From CAIXSC01 sp046349855 (GTDB lineage: Bacteria > Planctomycetota > Planctomycetia > Pirellulales > Pirellulaceae): DNA of 64,000 nucleotides. The notes under the pieces were generated by a model, which was not told the DNA's origin, did no database searches, and saw only the letters and a list, made by a program, of their open reading frames with translations. A program made the position numbers and the translations under genes. The stretch covers positions 1 through 64,000 of the forward strand of contig JAXMBM010000027.1 in assembly GCA_046349855.1 (NCBI GenBank). Direction: 5' to 3'. Below, piece by piece: positions 40,182 to 50,433 of the stretch; the stretch's first letter is position 1, and every line of letters begins with the position of its first letter.

Positions 40182-42602
40182 ATGAGTCACCTTCCGTCGC
40201 TTGCGTGGTGGTCTCGGTCTGCCTGTTGCCTGCTGGTGGCTGCCGTCTGTGGCCTGCCCTCGGTCCAGGCTTCTGCGGCGGACAAACCTGACTTTGCCGA
40301 TTGGCCTTATTGGCGCGGCCCCGAGCAGAATGGCGTGTCGCGGGAATCGGGTCTGCCCGATAAGTGGGATCCGCGCGGCGGCGAGGGGAGCAACCTGGCG
40401 TGGAAGCGCCCGGATCTGGGAGGACGCAGCACCCCCGTGACCCTCAAAGGGCGTCTGTACACGATCGTGCGCGACCAGCCGGCCACTCCCGAAGAGGGTG
40501 AGAAAGTTGTCTGCGTCGACGCCGCCACCGGTCAGACCGTCTGGGAACACCGGTTCAACGTCTGGTCGTCGGACGTGCCCGACACGCGACTCGGCTGGTC
40601 ATCGGTCGTGGCCGATCCTGCCACCGGGAATGTCTACGTGCTGGGTGTCTGCGGTTACTTTGCCTGCCTGCACGGTGACACCGGCAAGGTGGTCTGGTCG
40701 CGGGCGCTGCACGAAGAGTTCGGCCTGCTGAGCACCTACGGGGGACGGACGAACTTTCCCCTGGTGTTCGACAACCTGGTGATTGTCAGTGCGGTCATCA
40801 TCGGCTGGGGTGAAATGGCTCGGCCCGCCCACCGCTTCCTGGCCTTCGACAAACTCACCGGACAGACCGTGTGGTTCAACAGCACCACGCCGCTCCCCGA
40901 GGATACGACTTACAGCGCTCCGATCATCGCCACGCTCAACGGCCAGAAGGCCCTGGTCATCGGCTGCGGCGACGGCAAGGTCTGGGCCTTCCAGCCGCGC
41001 ACCGGCAAGGTCCTCTGGCAATACGCGTTCTCGCGTCGTGGCTTGAACATTCCGCCGCTGGCGGACGGCGAGCGGATTTACATGGGGCACAGCGAAGAGA
41101 ACATCAAGGGCACGGCGATGGGAGCCGTGGCGCTGATCGACGGCCGCCTGTCGGGGAATATCACGGAAACCGGCACCCTGTGGAAGACCGAAGAATTGGG
41201 GATTGGTAAGAGTGCCCTGTTGAAGGTGGATGGTCGGCTGTACTGCTTTGACGACGCCGGCAAACTTTGGGTGGTCGACGCGCAGACCGGCGAGAAGATC
41301 GGCAAGCGATTCTCGGTCGGCACGATGGGACGCGCCAGCCCGCTGTATGCCGATGGCAAGATTTATTACATGGAAGCCAACGGGCGGTGGTGGATCCTGC
41401 GACCCGATGAGAAGCAGGGTGTGAAAGTACAGGCCAAGGGGAACTTTGGCACCGGCGAGGAATGCAATGCTTCGCCCATCGCCTGCTACGGCCGCGTGTA
41501 CGTCCAGACCTCCGAGGCGATGTACTGCTTTGCGGATGCCACCAAGCAGGCGACCGCCGCGCCCGTTCCGGCGGCGCCCGCCGAGTCACCGGCGACCGAA
41601 GATGCTCAACCGGCCCTCGTCCAAGTCGTGCCGTGCGAAGTACTGCTGCGTCCCGGTGACAAACAGCAGTTCACCGTCCGCCTGTTCAACAGCCGCGGTC
41701 AGTTCCTCAAGGAATCTCCCGCCGAGTTCGCGGTGGAGGGACCGGGAGCGGTCAGCGACGCCACGTTCCAGGCGCCGGCCGACGCGGCGCACGTCGCCTC
41801 GTTCGTGACCGCCAAGGTGGGCGACCTGACGGGTCGGGCGCGGATCCGGATCGTGCCGCCCTTGCCCTGGAAGTTTGACTTCGAGTCGCTCAGCGACGCA
41901 CCGATCACCTGGGTCGGAGCCCGTTACCGGCACGTCATACGGAAGGTGGACGGTTCGAACGTGATGGTCAAGATCACCACGATCCCGAAGGGGACGCGGA
42001 GTCGCTGCTGGTTTGGGCAGAGCGACATGTCGGATTACACCATTCAGGCCGACGTTCGAGGATCGATTGCCGACAACAAGATGCCGGACATCGGTCTGAT
42101 CGCTCAAGGCTATACGTTCGACATGCAGGGGCTGGCGCAAAAACTGTTCCTGACCAGCTGGGTTTCGCACGATCACCGGCACTTCCGCCGCGTCGACTTC
42201 AAGTGGGAACCCAACAAGTGGTACACGCTCAAGTTCCAGGCTTCCAACAAGGATGGCAAGGCGATCCTGCGAGGCAAGGTCTGGCCCCGGGATGAAAAGG
42301 AACCGGAAGGCTGGCTCGTGGAACTCGAAGACACTCGCCCCAATACTCACGGGAGCCCGGGATTGTTCGGCAACGCGACGAACGCGGAAATCTTCCTTGA
42401 TAACGTGATCGTCACCCCAATCCCTGATCCCCCTTTCCTGGCCATCGCGCCACGGCGCGTAGAGGAGAACGGAACGCATGGTTCAGAAACTGAAACCTTA
42501 TCTGGCGATCGGTCTGGCATTTGTCCTGGGTGTCGTCGCCAGCATTCTGGTGACGGGTTGCCAACCCGCCGCGCCTCCGGCCGGCCCTACCTCGACCGGT
42601 AG
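40182..42602 (+). CDS. Exported PQQ-like beta-propeller protein, 3' end probably misread
   Basis: 806 residues as read. Signal peptide, then WPYWRGPEQNGVSRESGLPDKW and repeated beta-propeller blades with the pyrrolo-quinoline-quinone repeat pattern (VVCVDAATGQTVWEHRF, FACLHGDTGKVVWSRAL, VWAFQPRTGKVLWQYAF). Residues about 500-560 resemble an immunoglobulin-like linker, and 560-745 a laminin-G/concanavalin-like sandwich. No enzymatic residues are recognised. The reading frame runs 125 nt into the next gene, and its last ~60 residues look like noise. If one base were missing in CCC at 42422-42424, the protein would end at the TGA at 42425-42427 after NVIVTPIP, a far more natural end, leaving 50 nt to the next start. 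Confidence 0.8.
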   Translation: MSHLPSLAWWSRSACCLLVAAVCGLPSVQASAADKPDFADWPYWRGPEQNGVSRESGLPDKWDPRGGEGSNLAWKRPDLGGRSTPVTLKGRLYTIVRDQPATPEEGEKVVCVDAATGQTVWEHRFNVWSSDVPDTRLGWSSVVADPATGNVYVLGVCGYFACLHGDTGKVVWSRALHEEFGLLSTYGGRTNFPLVFDNLVIVSAVIIGWGEMARPAHRFLAFDKLTGQTVWFNSTTPLPEDTTYSAPIIATLNGQKALVIGCGDGKVWAFQPRTGKVLWQYAFSRRGLNIPPLADGERIYMGHSEENIKGTAMGAVALIDGRLSGNITETGTLWKTEELGIGKSALLKVDGRLYCFDDAGKLWVVDAQTGEKIGKRFSVGTMGRASPLYADGKIYYMEANGRWWILRPDEKQGVKVQAKGNFGTGEECNASPIACYGRVYVQTSEAMYCFADATKQATAAPVPAAPAESPATEDAQPALVQVVPCEVLLRPGDKQQFTVRLFNSRGQFLKESPAEFAVEGPGAVSDATFQAPADAAHVASFVTAKVGDLTGRARIRIVPPLPWKFDFESLSDAPITWVGARYRHVIRKVDGSNVMVKITTIPKGTRSRCWFGQSDMSDYTIQADVRGSIADNKMPDIGLIAQGYTFDMQGLAQKLFLTSWVSHDHRHFRRVDFKWEPNKWYTLKFQASNKDGKAILRGKVWPRDEKEPEGWLVELEDTRPNTHGSPGLFGNATNAEIFLDNVIVTPIPDPPFLAIAPRRVEENGTHGSETETLSGDRSGICPGCRRQHSGDGLPTRRASGRPYLDR

Positions 42603-44814
42603 CGGCAAGAAGGCGGCGACCAGCAATTCGACCACCGGAGCTGCGGCGCCGGCCAAGGCGGCCGACGGTGACGCCAATCTGCCGGGCGGCGCGAAGTTGG
42701 AAGGCGGCGCCTTCCAGCCACCCGCGCCCGGCGAGAATCCGGCCCCTCCCGCGTCCGGCAAGGACGAACCGGCCTCGACCCCCGAATCGCCGACCGAAGC
42801 CAAACCCGCCCCGACGGAAGCGCCTCCGGGAGCACCGGAAAAGCCCGCGGGTGACCAGGGAGCTGCGGCCGCACCGGCCACTACCACCGTGGCCGCGGCC
42901 GCTCCTGCCGAAGGGGTCACGCCGATCGCGGCGAATGCCGGATTCAAGCCAGCCATCGACAAGTCGGCCAACGCACCGATCAAGGCGGGCGACTGGGTCC
43001 AGTGGGGAGGCACGTCGTACCGCAACAACGTACCGCTGGCCGAGAACATTCCGCTGGAGTGGGCGCCGGGCGAATTTGATCGCAAGACGGGTGCCTGGAA
43101 GAAAGACGCCGCCCAGAACGTCAAGTGGGTCGCCAACCTGGGGAGCCAAACCTATGGCAACCCGGTGATCGCGGATGGGCGGATCTACGTCGGCACGAAC
43201 AACTCGGGCGGTTACCTCAAGCGCTACCCGTCCGATGTCGACCTCGGCGTATTGTTGTGCATCAACGAGGCGGACGGCAAATTCCTCTGGCAGCACAGCA
43301 GCGAGAAACTCCCCACGGGCCGCGTGCACGACTGGCCGATGCAGGGCATCTGCTGCTCGCCCTACGTCGAAGGAAACCGGCTGTGGTTCGTCACCAGCCG
43401 CGGAGAAGTCCGCTGCCTGGACACCGAAGGCTTCTACGACGGCGAGGACGACGGGCCGGTCACCAACGACCCGGCGCGGCTGTTCGATGTGATGAAGAAC
43501 GAAGATCCGGCACAGGATCAGGTCGCAGGGATCCTGGCCGGCCTCAAGGACGGCAAGCTTACCGACGCCCTGCGTGGTCGTTTTGCCGCAGCGGGTGCCG
43601 AACTGCCCGCGGAAGTTGCCGTCAAGACCGATGAAGAAGGTAAACGCTGGTCGTTCACCGCAACCACGGGTGGGGCGGAACGTCTGTTTCGCATCCAGCT
43701 CGTTGGACCGCGACTCAGCGTCTTCAAGATCCTTTCGACCGCGGACAAGGACGAAGCCGACGTCGTCTGGGTCTTCGACATGATGAAGGAGATGGGGGTC
43801 TCGCAGCACAACATGTGCAGCTGCTCCGTTACCGCCCTGGGCGATATCCTCTTCGTCTGCACCTCGAATGGCGTCGACGAATCGCACCTCAATATTCCTT
43901 CGCCTGATGCCCCCAGTTTCTTCGCCATGAACAAGCAGACCGGCAAGGTCTACTGGACCGACAAGTCGCCCGGCGGCAACATCCATCACGGTCAGTGGTC
44001 TTCGCCCACCGTGGCGGTGCTCGGCGGCGTCCCCCAGGTGCTGTTCGGCGGTGGCGACGGCTGGCTCTACAGCTTCCGCGCCGACGAAGGCCAGGATGGC
44101 AAGCCCGAACTGCTGTGGCGCGCTGACCTGAATCCCAAGGATGCCGTGCTGATCCTCGGCGGCCGCGGCACACGTAACGACATCATCGGCACTCCGGTGG
44201 TGTACGACGGCCTCGTGTATGTCGCGGTCGGGCAGGACCCGGAGCACGGCGAAGGGATCGGCCACCTCTACTGCATCGATCCCACCAAGCGGGGTGACGT
44301 GAGCGAAGTGCTGGCAGTCGATCGAGCCAGCGGCAAGGTCATTCCTCATCGCCGTGTCCAGGCGGTCGAAGCCGAAAAGGGGGAAGTCGCCATCCCCAAC
44401 CCTAATTCGGCCGTCGTCTGGCGCTACTCGACGTACGACGCCAACCAGGACAAGAAGATCGACTTCGAAGAGACGATGCACCGCACCTGCGGCACTGTCG
44501 CGATCAAGAACGACCTGCTGTTCATCACCGACTTCAGCGGTCTGATCCACTGCGTCGACGCCAAGTCGGGCAAGGTGTACTGGACCTACGACATGCTGGC
44601 CGCTTCGTGGGGTTCCGCCCTGATCGTGGGCGATCACGTCTATATCGGTGACGAGGATGGCGACATCGTCGTGTTCAAGCTGACCGCCGAAAAGCACGAT
44701 CCCGTGTTCGAGGTGAACATGCTGAGCTCGGTGTATACGTCACCGGTCGTGGCCAACGGAGTCCTCTACATCGCGAATAAGGACCACCTGTTCGCCATTG
44801 CAGAAGACAAGTAG
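42478..44814 (+). CDS. Lipoprotein with a PQQ-like beta-propeller
   Basis: 778 residues. The lipobox is LVTGC (Cys near 23), followed by a 120-residue Ala/Pro/Glu/Thr-rich stalk and then propeller blades (VLLCINEADGKFLWQH, FFAMNKQTGKVYWTDK, LIHCVDAKSGKVYWTYD). NQDKKIDFEETMH near 660 resembles an EF-hand loop. QHNMCSCSVTALGD is a Cys pair in the middle. It is probably anchored to the outer face of a membrane and works with the preceding propeller gene, with which it shares an operon. GAGGAGA lies 11 nt before the ATG at 42478. No quinoprotein catalytic signature is visible. Confidence 0.85.
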   Translation: MVQKLKPYLAIGLAFVLGVVASILVTGCQPAAPPAGPTSTGSGKKAATSNSTTGAAAPAKAADGDANLPGGAKLEGGAFQPPAPGENPAPPASGKDEPASTPESPTEAKPAPTEAPPGAPEKPAGDQGAAAAPATTTVAAAAPAEGVTPIAANAGFKPAIDKSANAPIKAGDWVQWGGTSYRNNVPLAENIPLEWAPGEFDRKTGAWKKDAAQNVKWVANLGSQTYGNPVIADGRIYVGTNNSGGYLKRYPSDVDLGVLLCINEADGKFLWQHSSEKLPTGRVHDWPMQGICCSPYVEGNRLWFVTSRGEVRCLDTEGFYDGEDDGPVTNDPARLFDVMKNEDPAQDQVAGILAGLKDGKLTDALRGRFAAAGAELPAEVAVKTDEEGKRWSFTATTGGAERLFRIQLVGPRLSVFKILSTADKDEADVVWVFDMMKEMGVSQHNMCSCSVTALGDILFVCTSNGVDESHLNIPSPDAPSFFAMNKQTGKVYWTDKSPGGNIHHGQWSSPTVAVLGGVPQVLFGGGDGWLYSFRADEGQDGKPELLWRADLNPKDAVLILGGRGTRNDIIGTPVVYDGLVYVAVGQDPEHGEGIGHLYCIDPTKRGDVSEVLAVDRASGKVIPHRRVQAVEAEKGEVAIPNPNSAVVWRYSTYDANQDKKIDFEETMHRTCGTVAIKNDLLFITDFSGLIHCVDAKSGKVYWTYDMLAASWGSALIVGDHVYIGDEDGDIVVFKLTAEKHDPVFEVNMLSSVYTSPVVANGVLYIANKDHLFAIAEDK

Positions 44815-44860
44815 CCAACCAGGACGAGAAAGAAGAAAAGGAAGAGGGCGGGAGCTGCCG

Positions 44861-45232
44861 ATGGCCAAGCGCGTGCTCGACGTGGGCAACTGTGTCCCCG
44901 ATCATGCGGCCATTCGCCGCATGCTGACCGCCCAGTTCGGAGCCGAGGTGCTCCAGGCCCACGGCCTGGCAGACACCTTGGCCGCGCTCGAACGCGGCGG
45001 CGTGGACCTCGTCCTGATCAATCGCAAACTCGATCAGGACTACAGCGACGGGATGGTCATCATCCAGCATCTCAAAGCCGACCCGCGATGGTCGTCCGTG
45101 CCGGTCATGCTGGTGACGAATTACGCCGAGCATCAGGTCGCCGCCGTGGCGGCCGGCGCCGAGTACGGTTTTGGCAAACTGGAACTCGACGCCACCACCA
45201 CTCGGGAACGTCTGGCTCGGTTCCTCGCCTGA
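44861..45232 (+). CDS. Degenerate CheY-like receiver protein
   Basis: A 123-residue protein that follows the receiver fold throughout: VLDVGNCVPDHAAIRRML, VDLVLINRKL, VIIQHLKADPRWSSVPVMLVTNYAEHQVAAVAAGAEYGFGK. The acidic pair normally at positions 11-13 is replaced (DVGNC), and the phosphoacceptor Asp is Asn54 in LVLINRKL. The Lys near 108 is kept. It is therefore a pseudo-receiver that probably signals without phosphorylation or acts as a protein-binding module. It lies 46 nt after the propeller lipoprotein on the same strand and 12 nt from the stop of the convergent sigma factor. GGAG precedes the ATG. Confidence 0.8.
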   Translation: MAKRVLDVGNCVPDHAAIRRMLTAQFGAEVLQAHGLADTLAALERGGVDLVLINRKLDQDYSDGMVIIQHLKADPRWSSVPVMLVTNYAEHQVAAVAAGAEYGFGKLELDATTTRERLARFLA

Positions 45233-45244
45233 TCGGCCACCGTT

Positions 45245-46009
45245 CTAATGCCGGGTGAAGAACCGAGCGATTCCCAGTTCGGCCAATTGCTCCTCGACCG
45301 CCCCTTCCCCGCCATGGCCGTCCGCCCGCAGTTCCTCGATCAACAGCTCGCGAAAACGTTCCCGAGCGCGGCACAACGCCTGCCGGAAGGCAACTGCCGA
45401 CAGCGGTGGCTGGAGTCCCAGGGTCAGCGACAGGCTGGCCGCCGCTTCGTCGGACGACTTGCCCGGATGGCGGGCGACATAATCGAGCACTTCGAACCAG
45501 CTGGGGCGCGTCGACTGTTTCACCGCCCGCAACCGGGCGAAGGTGCGTTCCAAGAGAGCTTCGAGTTCCCCTTCGCGCGGTGTCAGAGCCGTGTCCAATT
45601 CCCGCGGCTCCGGTATCTCGCTGACCAGGTCTTCGACACTCTGGCCGGCAAACCGCCGCGTGCGTTGAGTCGCTCGCCAATGATCGGTCACCATCCGCCG
45701 CAGCACGGTCTTCAGGTAGTCGCGAAACCGCCCTCGTTCCGGTGAATACCCGCGAAACGTCTGTTCGAGCACTCGGACGGCGAACCGCTGCACGACCTCG
45801 TCCGTCGCCTCCGGATCGCGCAGCAGACGGCGGACGAAGGCATACACGGGATCGGCATAGCGTTCGAAGAACCGCTTCCGTGTCGCATCGACCACATCCT
45901 CGCCAAGATCAGACGAGGCGGTCAGCCAGCGGATTACGGCCGGATCCGTATGGATCTGGCTGAGATGACGCGGATCACCGGTGGATTCAGCGGGAAATTC
46001 GGGAGGCAT
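45245..46009 (-). CDS. ECF-type RNA polymerase sigma factor
   Basis: 254 residues, longer than the usual 180-200. Region 2 is RFFERYADPVYAFVRRLLRDPEATDEVVQRFAVRVLEQTF, with RGRFRDYLKTVLRRMVTDHWR following. Region 4 (about 170-235) is less clear but has the helical LCRARERFRELLIEEL end typical of ECF factors. The N-terminus adds about 40 residues. It starts 55 nt after the stop of a membrane Ser/Thr kinase gene on the same strand, as in planctomycete ECF groups that are controlled by a kinase and not by an anti-sigma factor. That link is inference from order and known ECF-kinase pairs. No anti-sigma gene is nearby. Confidence 0.85.
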   Translation of the reverse strand: MPPEFPAESTGDPRHLSQIHTDPAVIRWLTASSDLGEDVVDATRKRFFERYADPVYAFVRRLLRDPEATDEVVQRFAVRVLEQTFRGYSPERGRFRDYLKTVLRRMVTDHWRATQRTRRFAGQSVEDLVSEIPEPRELDTALTPREGELEALLERTFARLRAVKQSTRPSWFEVLDYVARHPGKSSDEAAASLSLTLGLQPPLSAVAFRQALCRARERFRELLIEELRADGHGGEGAVEEQLAELGIARFFTRH

Positions 46010-46063
46010 GATTGGAGCTTCTCACGGTGGCGGCAGCAGGGAGGCTCGGTACCCGTCCAGGAA

Positions 46064-49000
46064 TCAGGGCGGGTCATCCTCCGGCGGCATCAGGGGTCCG
46101 ACGGTGTCATCTTGAAGGAAAACGCCTAACGTTCCGGGAGAAACTTGTACACCAAACTCACTCTTGCCCCGCCGGATCACCACGGGAAGCAAGACGCCGC
46201 TGAACTGACTCGCCACCGCTGATCGCCGCCCGCTGGATGGCAGCCCGCAAGACTCGATGCCCGCCCCGGGCCCTGCGTACTCGACCAGGACATCTCCCGG
46301 CTGGATATCCGCCAAGTACGCCTGGGAATTGAACGCGACGTCGGTGATACGCGCGACGACGCGTAGCGGTACTCCCAGGCGATCAAAGTACTTCACCTCG
46401 GTGACCTGCCCATCGACGACCGTGAACTCCTGTCGCGCATACCCCATATCGGGATGATCGACCAGCGACATCTTGTCGGCCGCCAGATACTCGATCGAGT
46501 AGCTCACCCCGTCCGCAGCGACCCGCCCGCGCACGTAGGCAACTCCCGGCCAATCCGCGTGCCAGAGGCGTGCTTTCCACAGCCCGCCGTCATACAGATC
46601 TTCCCATCCCAGATGTCCCTTCACGTCTCGGCAGGGGGGACGTCCGTTCAATCCCACATACCGCCGTTCCACCTCCACATCCCCGGCAAAACGAGCATCC
46701 CAGCCCGCGATACGTTCCGTGTCGTGCAGTGCCAGCGAGACCTGATCGGCCTGCAGCCAACGGACCACGACTGGGTGCGAACGTCCATCATACGAGAACC
46801 GCAGGGCGGTCGCCGTTCCAGGATAGCCCCAATATGTGCGGGCTCGCAGTCGCCCCTCCTGATAGTCGGCGATCCAGCCCAGGTTGCCGTCACGGTGATG
46901 CCGTGGTTGTTCGTCGGTTCCCACATACACGCGCGACACTTCCCGGCCCTCGTGATAGGTCGCATTCCAGCCCGCCGTGTTGTCGGGTGCCAGCATCAAC
47001 CGCCCGTCCGCGTCTCGATATCGGAGTTGCCGCAGCGTACCATCCGAGGCGTACTGGAAGGTCGTCGAGGCGAGGAACCCGGGGAGTCTCAAAGGCTGGC
47101 CCGCTCCGTCAACGATCTTCAGCTGGAGGAGTTCTCCATGAGCACCCAAGCGGCGTTCTTCGGCAGCGATCTGGCCGGGAGCAGCGAGCCGCTCTCCGCG
47201 GTCGTTCACCCAATGCCGGATCTCTTTACCCGGGAAACGTTCGATGTCGACTCCCGCACCGAATTGTCCCTGGGGAATCACGAGCTGCGTCCGATTCCAG
47301 AAACGCTGGCCGAGCATGTCGCCCGACTCGTCAAAGGACGTGGTGATACGCGAGAACCCTTGCCGGTTCGCCATTTCCTGCAAGCGACCATCGCTTAACC
47401 CGAGGAACTTGGTTTCCAGCTGCCGGCCAGCCGAATCCCAGGCCATCTCGATTCCGTGCACACCCTCATTTGACAGCTGCGGATTCAACTGCTGATCGCA
47501 AAACTCTTGTCGAGTCTCCAGCCCACTGCCATCCTGGAGATAGCTGAACCTCACCCAGGTGGCGAGCGAACTTCCCAGCGACAACGGCGTCGCAGGCTCC
47601 GAGCGTTGCGAATCCATGCGGCCGGCCGCCCGGCTGTAGTAACCAAAGTAAGGGGCGTCGGTAGAACAGGAACCTCCACACCTCCTCGCCGTTACGATTA
47701 CGCGCAACAAATCGCGTGATGTAACCCGACTCCAGCCGCTCCGGGTATTCCACCGTGACGATCTGTTCGTCGGGCGAGTCGGTTACTCCCTTCACCGACG
47801 CTGTGACCAGCGTGTCGAGTGGATGGGGACGCAGAAACCCGTCCACCAGATCGGCGCGGACGATCGGCCCCTGCCGGCCGCGGCGTGTGATGCGTACCGA
47901 CGAATAGCGGGTGCGCGCGACAGCTTCCGAAATCGGATCGACACCGTGAACGACCTGCCAGCGATTCGTGCCACTCTTGAAATAACTAACCGTCAGGCGT
48001 TCGTACTGCAGCCAGTTCCAGATACGGTAAGACCCCATTCCCATGACCAAGAGAGTCACCAGGGCCGCGGTCACCAGCCGGGCCGGATGCTGACGTGCGG
48101 AGCGGATCAGCCGGGCCACTCGTGACGGGCGGCGTCCGACGATCCGCGCTCCCTGGAGATACCGATCCAGGTCATCCGCCAGTTCCTGGGCGCTCCCGTA
48201 ACGGGCCGCGGGCACAATCTGCAGGCACTTCGCGCAGATCGTCTCGAGGTCGCGAGGAATGTCTCGCAGCGGAGCCGGCGTCTCCTGCGTAATCTTCTCC
48301 AGCAGACCGGCCAGTTGCGTGGCCTCGTAGGGACGGTGTCCCGCGAGGAGTTCGTACAGCATGACTCCCAGGGAATAGACATCGGATCGCGCGTCGACCC
48401 GCGAGGACTCCCCCCGCAATTGCTCGGGCGATGCGTACATCAGCGTCCCCAGCACATCCCCCGTTTGCGTGCAGCGCAGCGAAGCTTCGACGTGCCGCGC
48501 CAGACCAAAGTCGGCCACCTTGGGAGTGCCCTCCGCGGTCAACAGCACGTTTTCCGGCTTCAGATCGCGGTGAATCACTCCCTGGCGATGCAGGTATTCG
48601 ACCGCCGCAGCCAGCTGTTGAATCAGCCGCGCGGCGTCGGCCGCCGGCAATGGTCCCGCGGCCAACCGCCGCCGCAAATTGCCCCCCTCGACCAGTTCCA
48701 TGGCCATGAAGGGTTGCTTGTCGTGAGTCAGCCCAGCCTCGTAGACCTGGACGACCTGAGAATGGGAGAGGCGAGCCAGGATGGCGGCTTCGCTGATGAA
48801 CCGCTGGACGAGTTGCGGATCATCGGCGTCGCTGGTCCGCAGGACCTTGATGGCCACTTCGCGCCGCAACGACATCTGCCGCGCCCGATAGACCCGTCCG
48901 AACCCACCTCGCCCCAGTGTTTCTTGCACTTCATAACCGGCGATCCGCGGCAGGGTCTCGGCCAGCAGTTCCGAACGGATTCCGGCCAGCCGGGTCGACA

Positions 49001-49262
49001 GTTCGGGCCACCACGCCGCAAAACGCTGCTCGTACTCCTGAGTGTCATCGAGCCCCGTGTAGTGCCGCCGCAGCCGATATTCGGTTTCCACCAGCGACAG
49101 CAGCAGTGACGGATCGGTGGCGAGTTGGGGAAAACGTGGCAGCCACTCTTCGACGCGCGGACGATGGCCGGCCGCGAAGCTGCCTTCCAGAGCGGCTGTC
49201 ACCGTGGCGCGAATGTCTGGAGCACCGGCTCCCCCGGACTGGCTGGTATCGGATGGCTGCAT
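46064..49262 (-). CDS. Membrane Ser/Thr protein kinase with extracytoplasmic repeats and PDZ, frameshifted
   Basis: About 1,065 residues if one frame break is repaired. The kinase domain starts at residue 109 (YEVQETLGRGGFGRVYRARQ, catalytic Lys in VAIKVL) and contains HRDLKPEN near 234, DFGLA and YASPEQL; it is a Hanks-type kinase. A membrane segment follows near 391-405 (ALVTLLVMGMG). The outer part has repeats of the type GxxARxYxGxDGxPxxxxDGxLGW, resembling MORN/WG-like arrays, and a PDZ-like domain near the end (AYLADIQPGDVLVEY). The first frame runs to about 47661 (WRFLFY); the rest continues in another frame (DAPYFGYYSR...) and stops at 46064. A single added base joins them. Start ATG 49262 (MQPSDTS). 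Probably controls the downstream ECF sigma factor. Confidence 0.82.
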
Positions 49263-49606
49263 GCTGGCCCTCGTTCTCTGAGCGGTAACCCTCCGCGCGA
49301 CGGGCTGAAGCACTCGGAGGAAGGGGCGGTCACCACCTCTGCCGAATGTACGTACGGCGGGGCGCGAATTCAATCACCGGCCGGCTCTCGTCCGGTCATC
49401 TCCCGGCGGCGGAAAACCCACACCCCTGCCAGGTTTTTTTGCGAATTCTCCCGGCGGCGGTGTCACAGGTCGGCCATCGCTCCGTTGTGGTGGACGACAC
49501 GCAGGGAGAAGCACGCCGTCGTGCGGGCCCCCCAAGTGGTCGGCGAGCGTTTCGCCGGCCGGTCGCCCACGCAAGACGTCCCCCCTGCACCACCGGAGTC
49601 ACGTCG
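49263..49606. other. Divergent intergenic region between the kinase and the chaperone-like cluster
   Basis: 344 nt between divergent starts. Frames crossing it on either strand are Arg/Pro/Gly-rich and lack domains. A run of T at 49434-49440 and AATTC boxes are present, but no convincing promoter pair was seen. It presumably holds promoters for both the kinase-sigma operon and the 49607-55785 cluster. Confidence 0.4.
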
Positions 49607-50419
49607 ATGTTTGTCCTCTCGGGAACCACACCGCCCAAGTCCGCCGGAGAATTCGCTCAGCGCCTGCAGCAGGGACTGCAACAGTTCCTGAGCTGGGGTC
49701 CGAAGAGCCGCGTCACCGCGACCGGGAATGCCCCGGCGTTCTCGCGCGTCGCGATCGACCTGTCGGGATCGACCATTCCGCTCGAGCGTCCGGCCTGCCT
49801 GCCCAATACCAAGGGACGCAAGGTCGGTACGCTGACCATCGACTCGCTCAGCATCACCGCCCGGCCGATCCATTGTGGCGGCTCACGCGCCAGCGTCGAG
49901 TTCCAGGGACAGCAGATCTCGGGTGAGTTGCGCAATATCGGCCACGGGCTGTCGGCCTTTCTGCCGGATGAAGCCGAGGGGCGGATTGGTGCGGAGATGG
50001 ACGTGAACGACATCGTCAATCTGGCCGCCAACATGCTCCAGCCGCTCCTCGCGAAGCACGATACGACGTGCCGGGACTGGGCGCTGCAATTCACCAAGAC
50101 CGGCCCGCGATCGCTGCAGATGCGTGCCACCGTGACCGCCACCAAGAAGCTTCTGGTCTTCTCCCGGACCGAACCGTTCGAGTTGACGGGGCGGATGGAC
50201 GTTGACGACGAACTGAACGCCACGTTTGCCGATCTGCAGATTCGCGGAACCGGCATGATTGGCGAACTCGCGGCACAGAAAATCCAGCCGAAACTGAACG
50301 ACTTCAATGGCTATGTCGTCCCTCTGTCGGCTCTGCCGGTGCGTGGCCTGAAGTTTCGCGACGTGGCCGCCGACGTCGCCCGCAATCGCCTCGCACTGTC
50401 CGGATCGTTCGCCATCTGA
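49607..50419 (+). CDS. LmeA/DUF2993-like protein, first gene of the Hsp70-like cluster
   Basis: 270 residues, no signal peptide or membrane segment. Alternating beta-strand patterns (GTLTIDSLSITARPIHCGG, ASVEFQGQQISGELR, QMRATVTATKKLLVFSRT, FELTGRMDVDDELNATFADLQIRGTG) and an end of the form VPLSALPVRGLKFRDVAADVARNRLALSGSFAI recall the DUF2993/LmeA lipid-binding fold. The resemblance is to general pattern and not to a catalytic motif, so the family call is tentative. It is the first of four co-directional genes ending at 55785. The ATG at 49607 follows a CCGGAG site; the longer frame from 49346 is Arg/Pro-rich noise. Confidence 0.55.
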   Translation: MFVLSGTTPPKSAGEFAQRLQQGLQQFLSWGPKSRVTATGNAPAFSRVAIDLSGSTIPLERPACLPNTKGRKVGTLTIDSLSITARPIHCGGSRASVEFQGQQISGELRNIGHGLSAFLPDEAEGRIGAEMDVNDIVNLAANMLQPLLAKHDTTCRDWALQFTKTGPRSLQMRATVTATKKLLVFSRTEPFELTGRMDVDDELNATFADLQIRGTGMIGELAAQKIQPKLNDFNGYVVPLSALPVRGLKFRDVAADVARNRLALSGSFAI

Positions 50420-50433
50420 GCGGCCCGCTTGGG

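Noticed and set aside
42412..44697. A 761-residue minus-strand frame opposite the propeller lipoprotein
   Set aside because: It is antisense to a well-supported gene, Arg/Asp/Gly-rich and lacks recognisable domains or a ribosome site.
46064..47710. Independent gene of 548 residues
   Set aside because: Its first residues (up to CSTDAPYFGYY) are out-of-frame kinase-gene sequence, and the rest continues the extracytoplasmic part of the kinase; one missing base accounts for the split.
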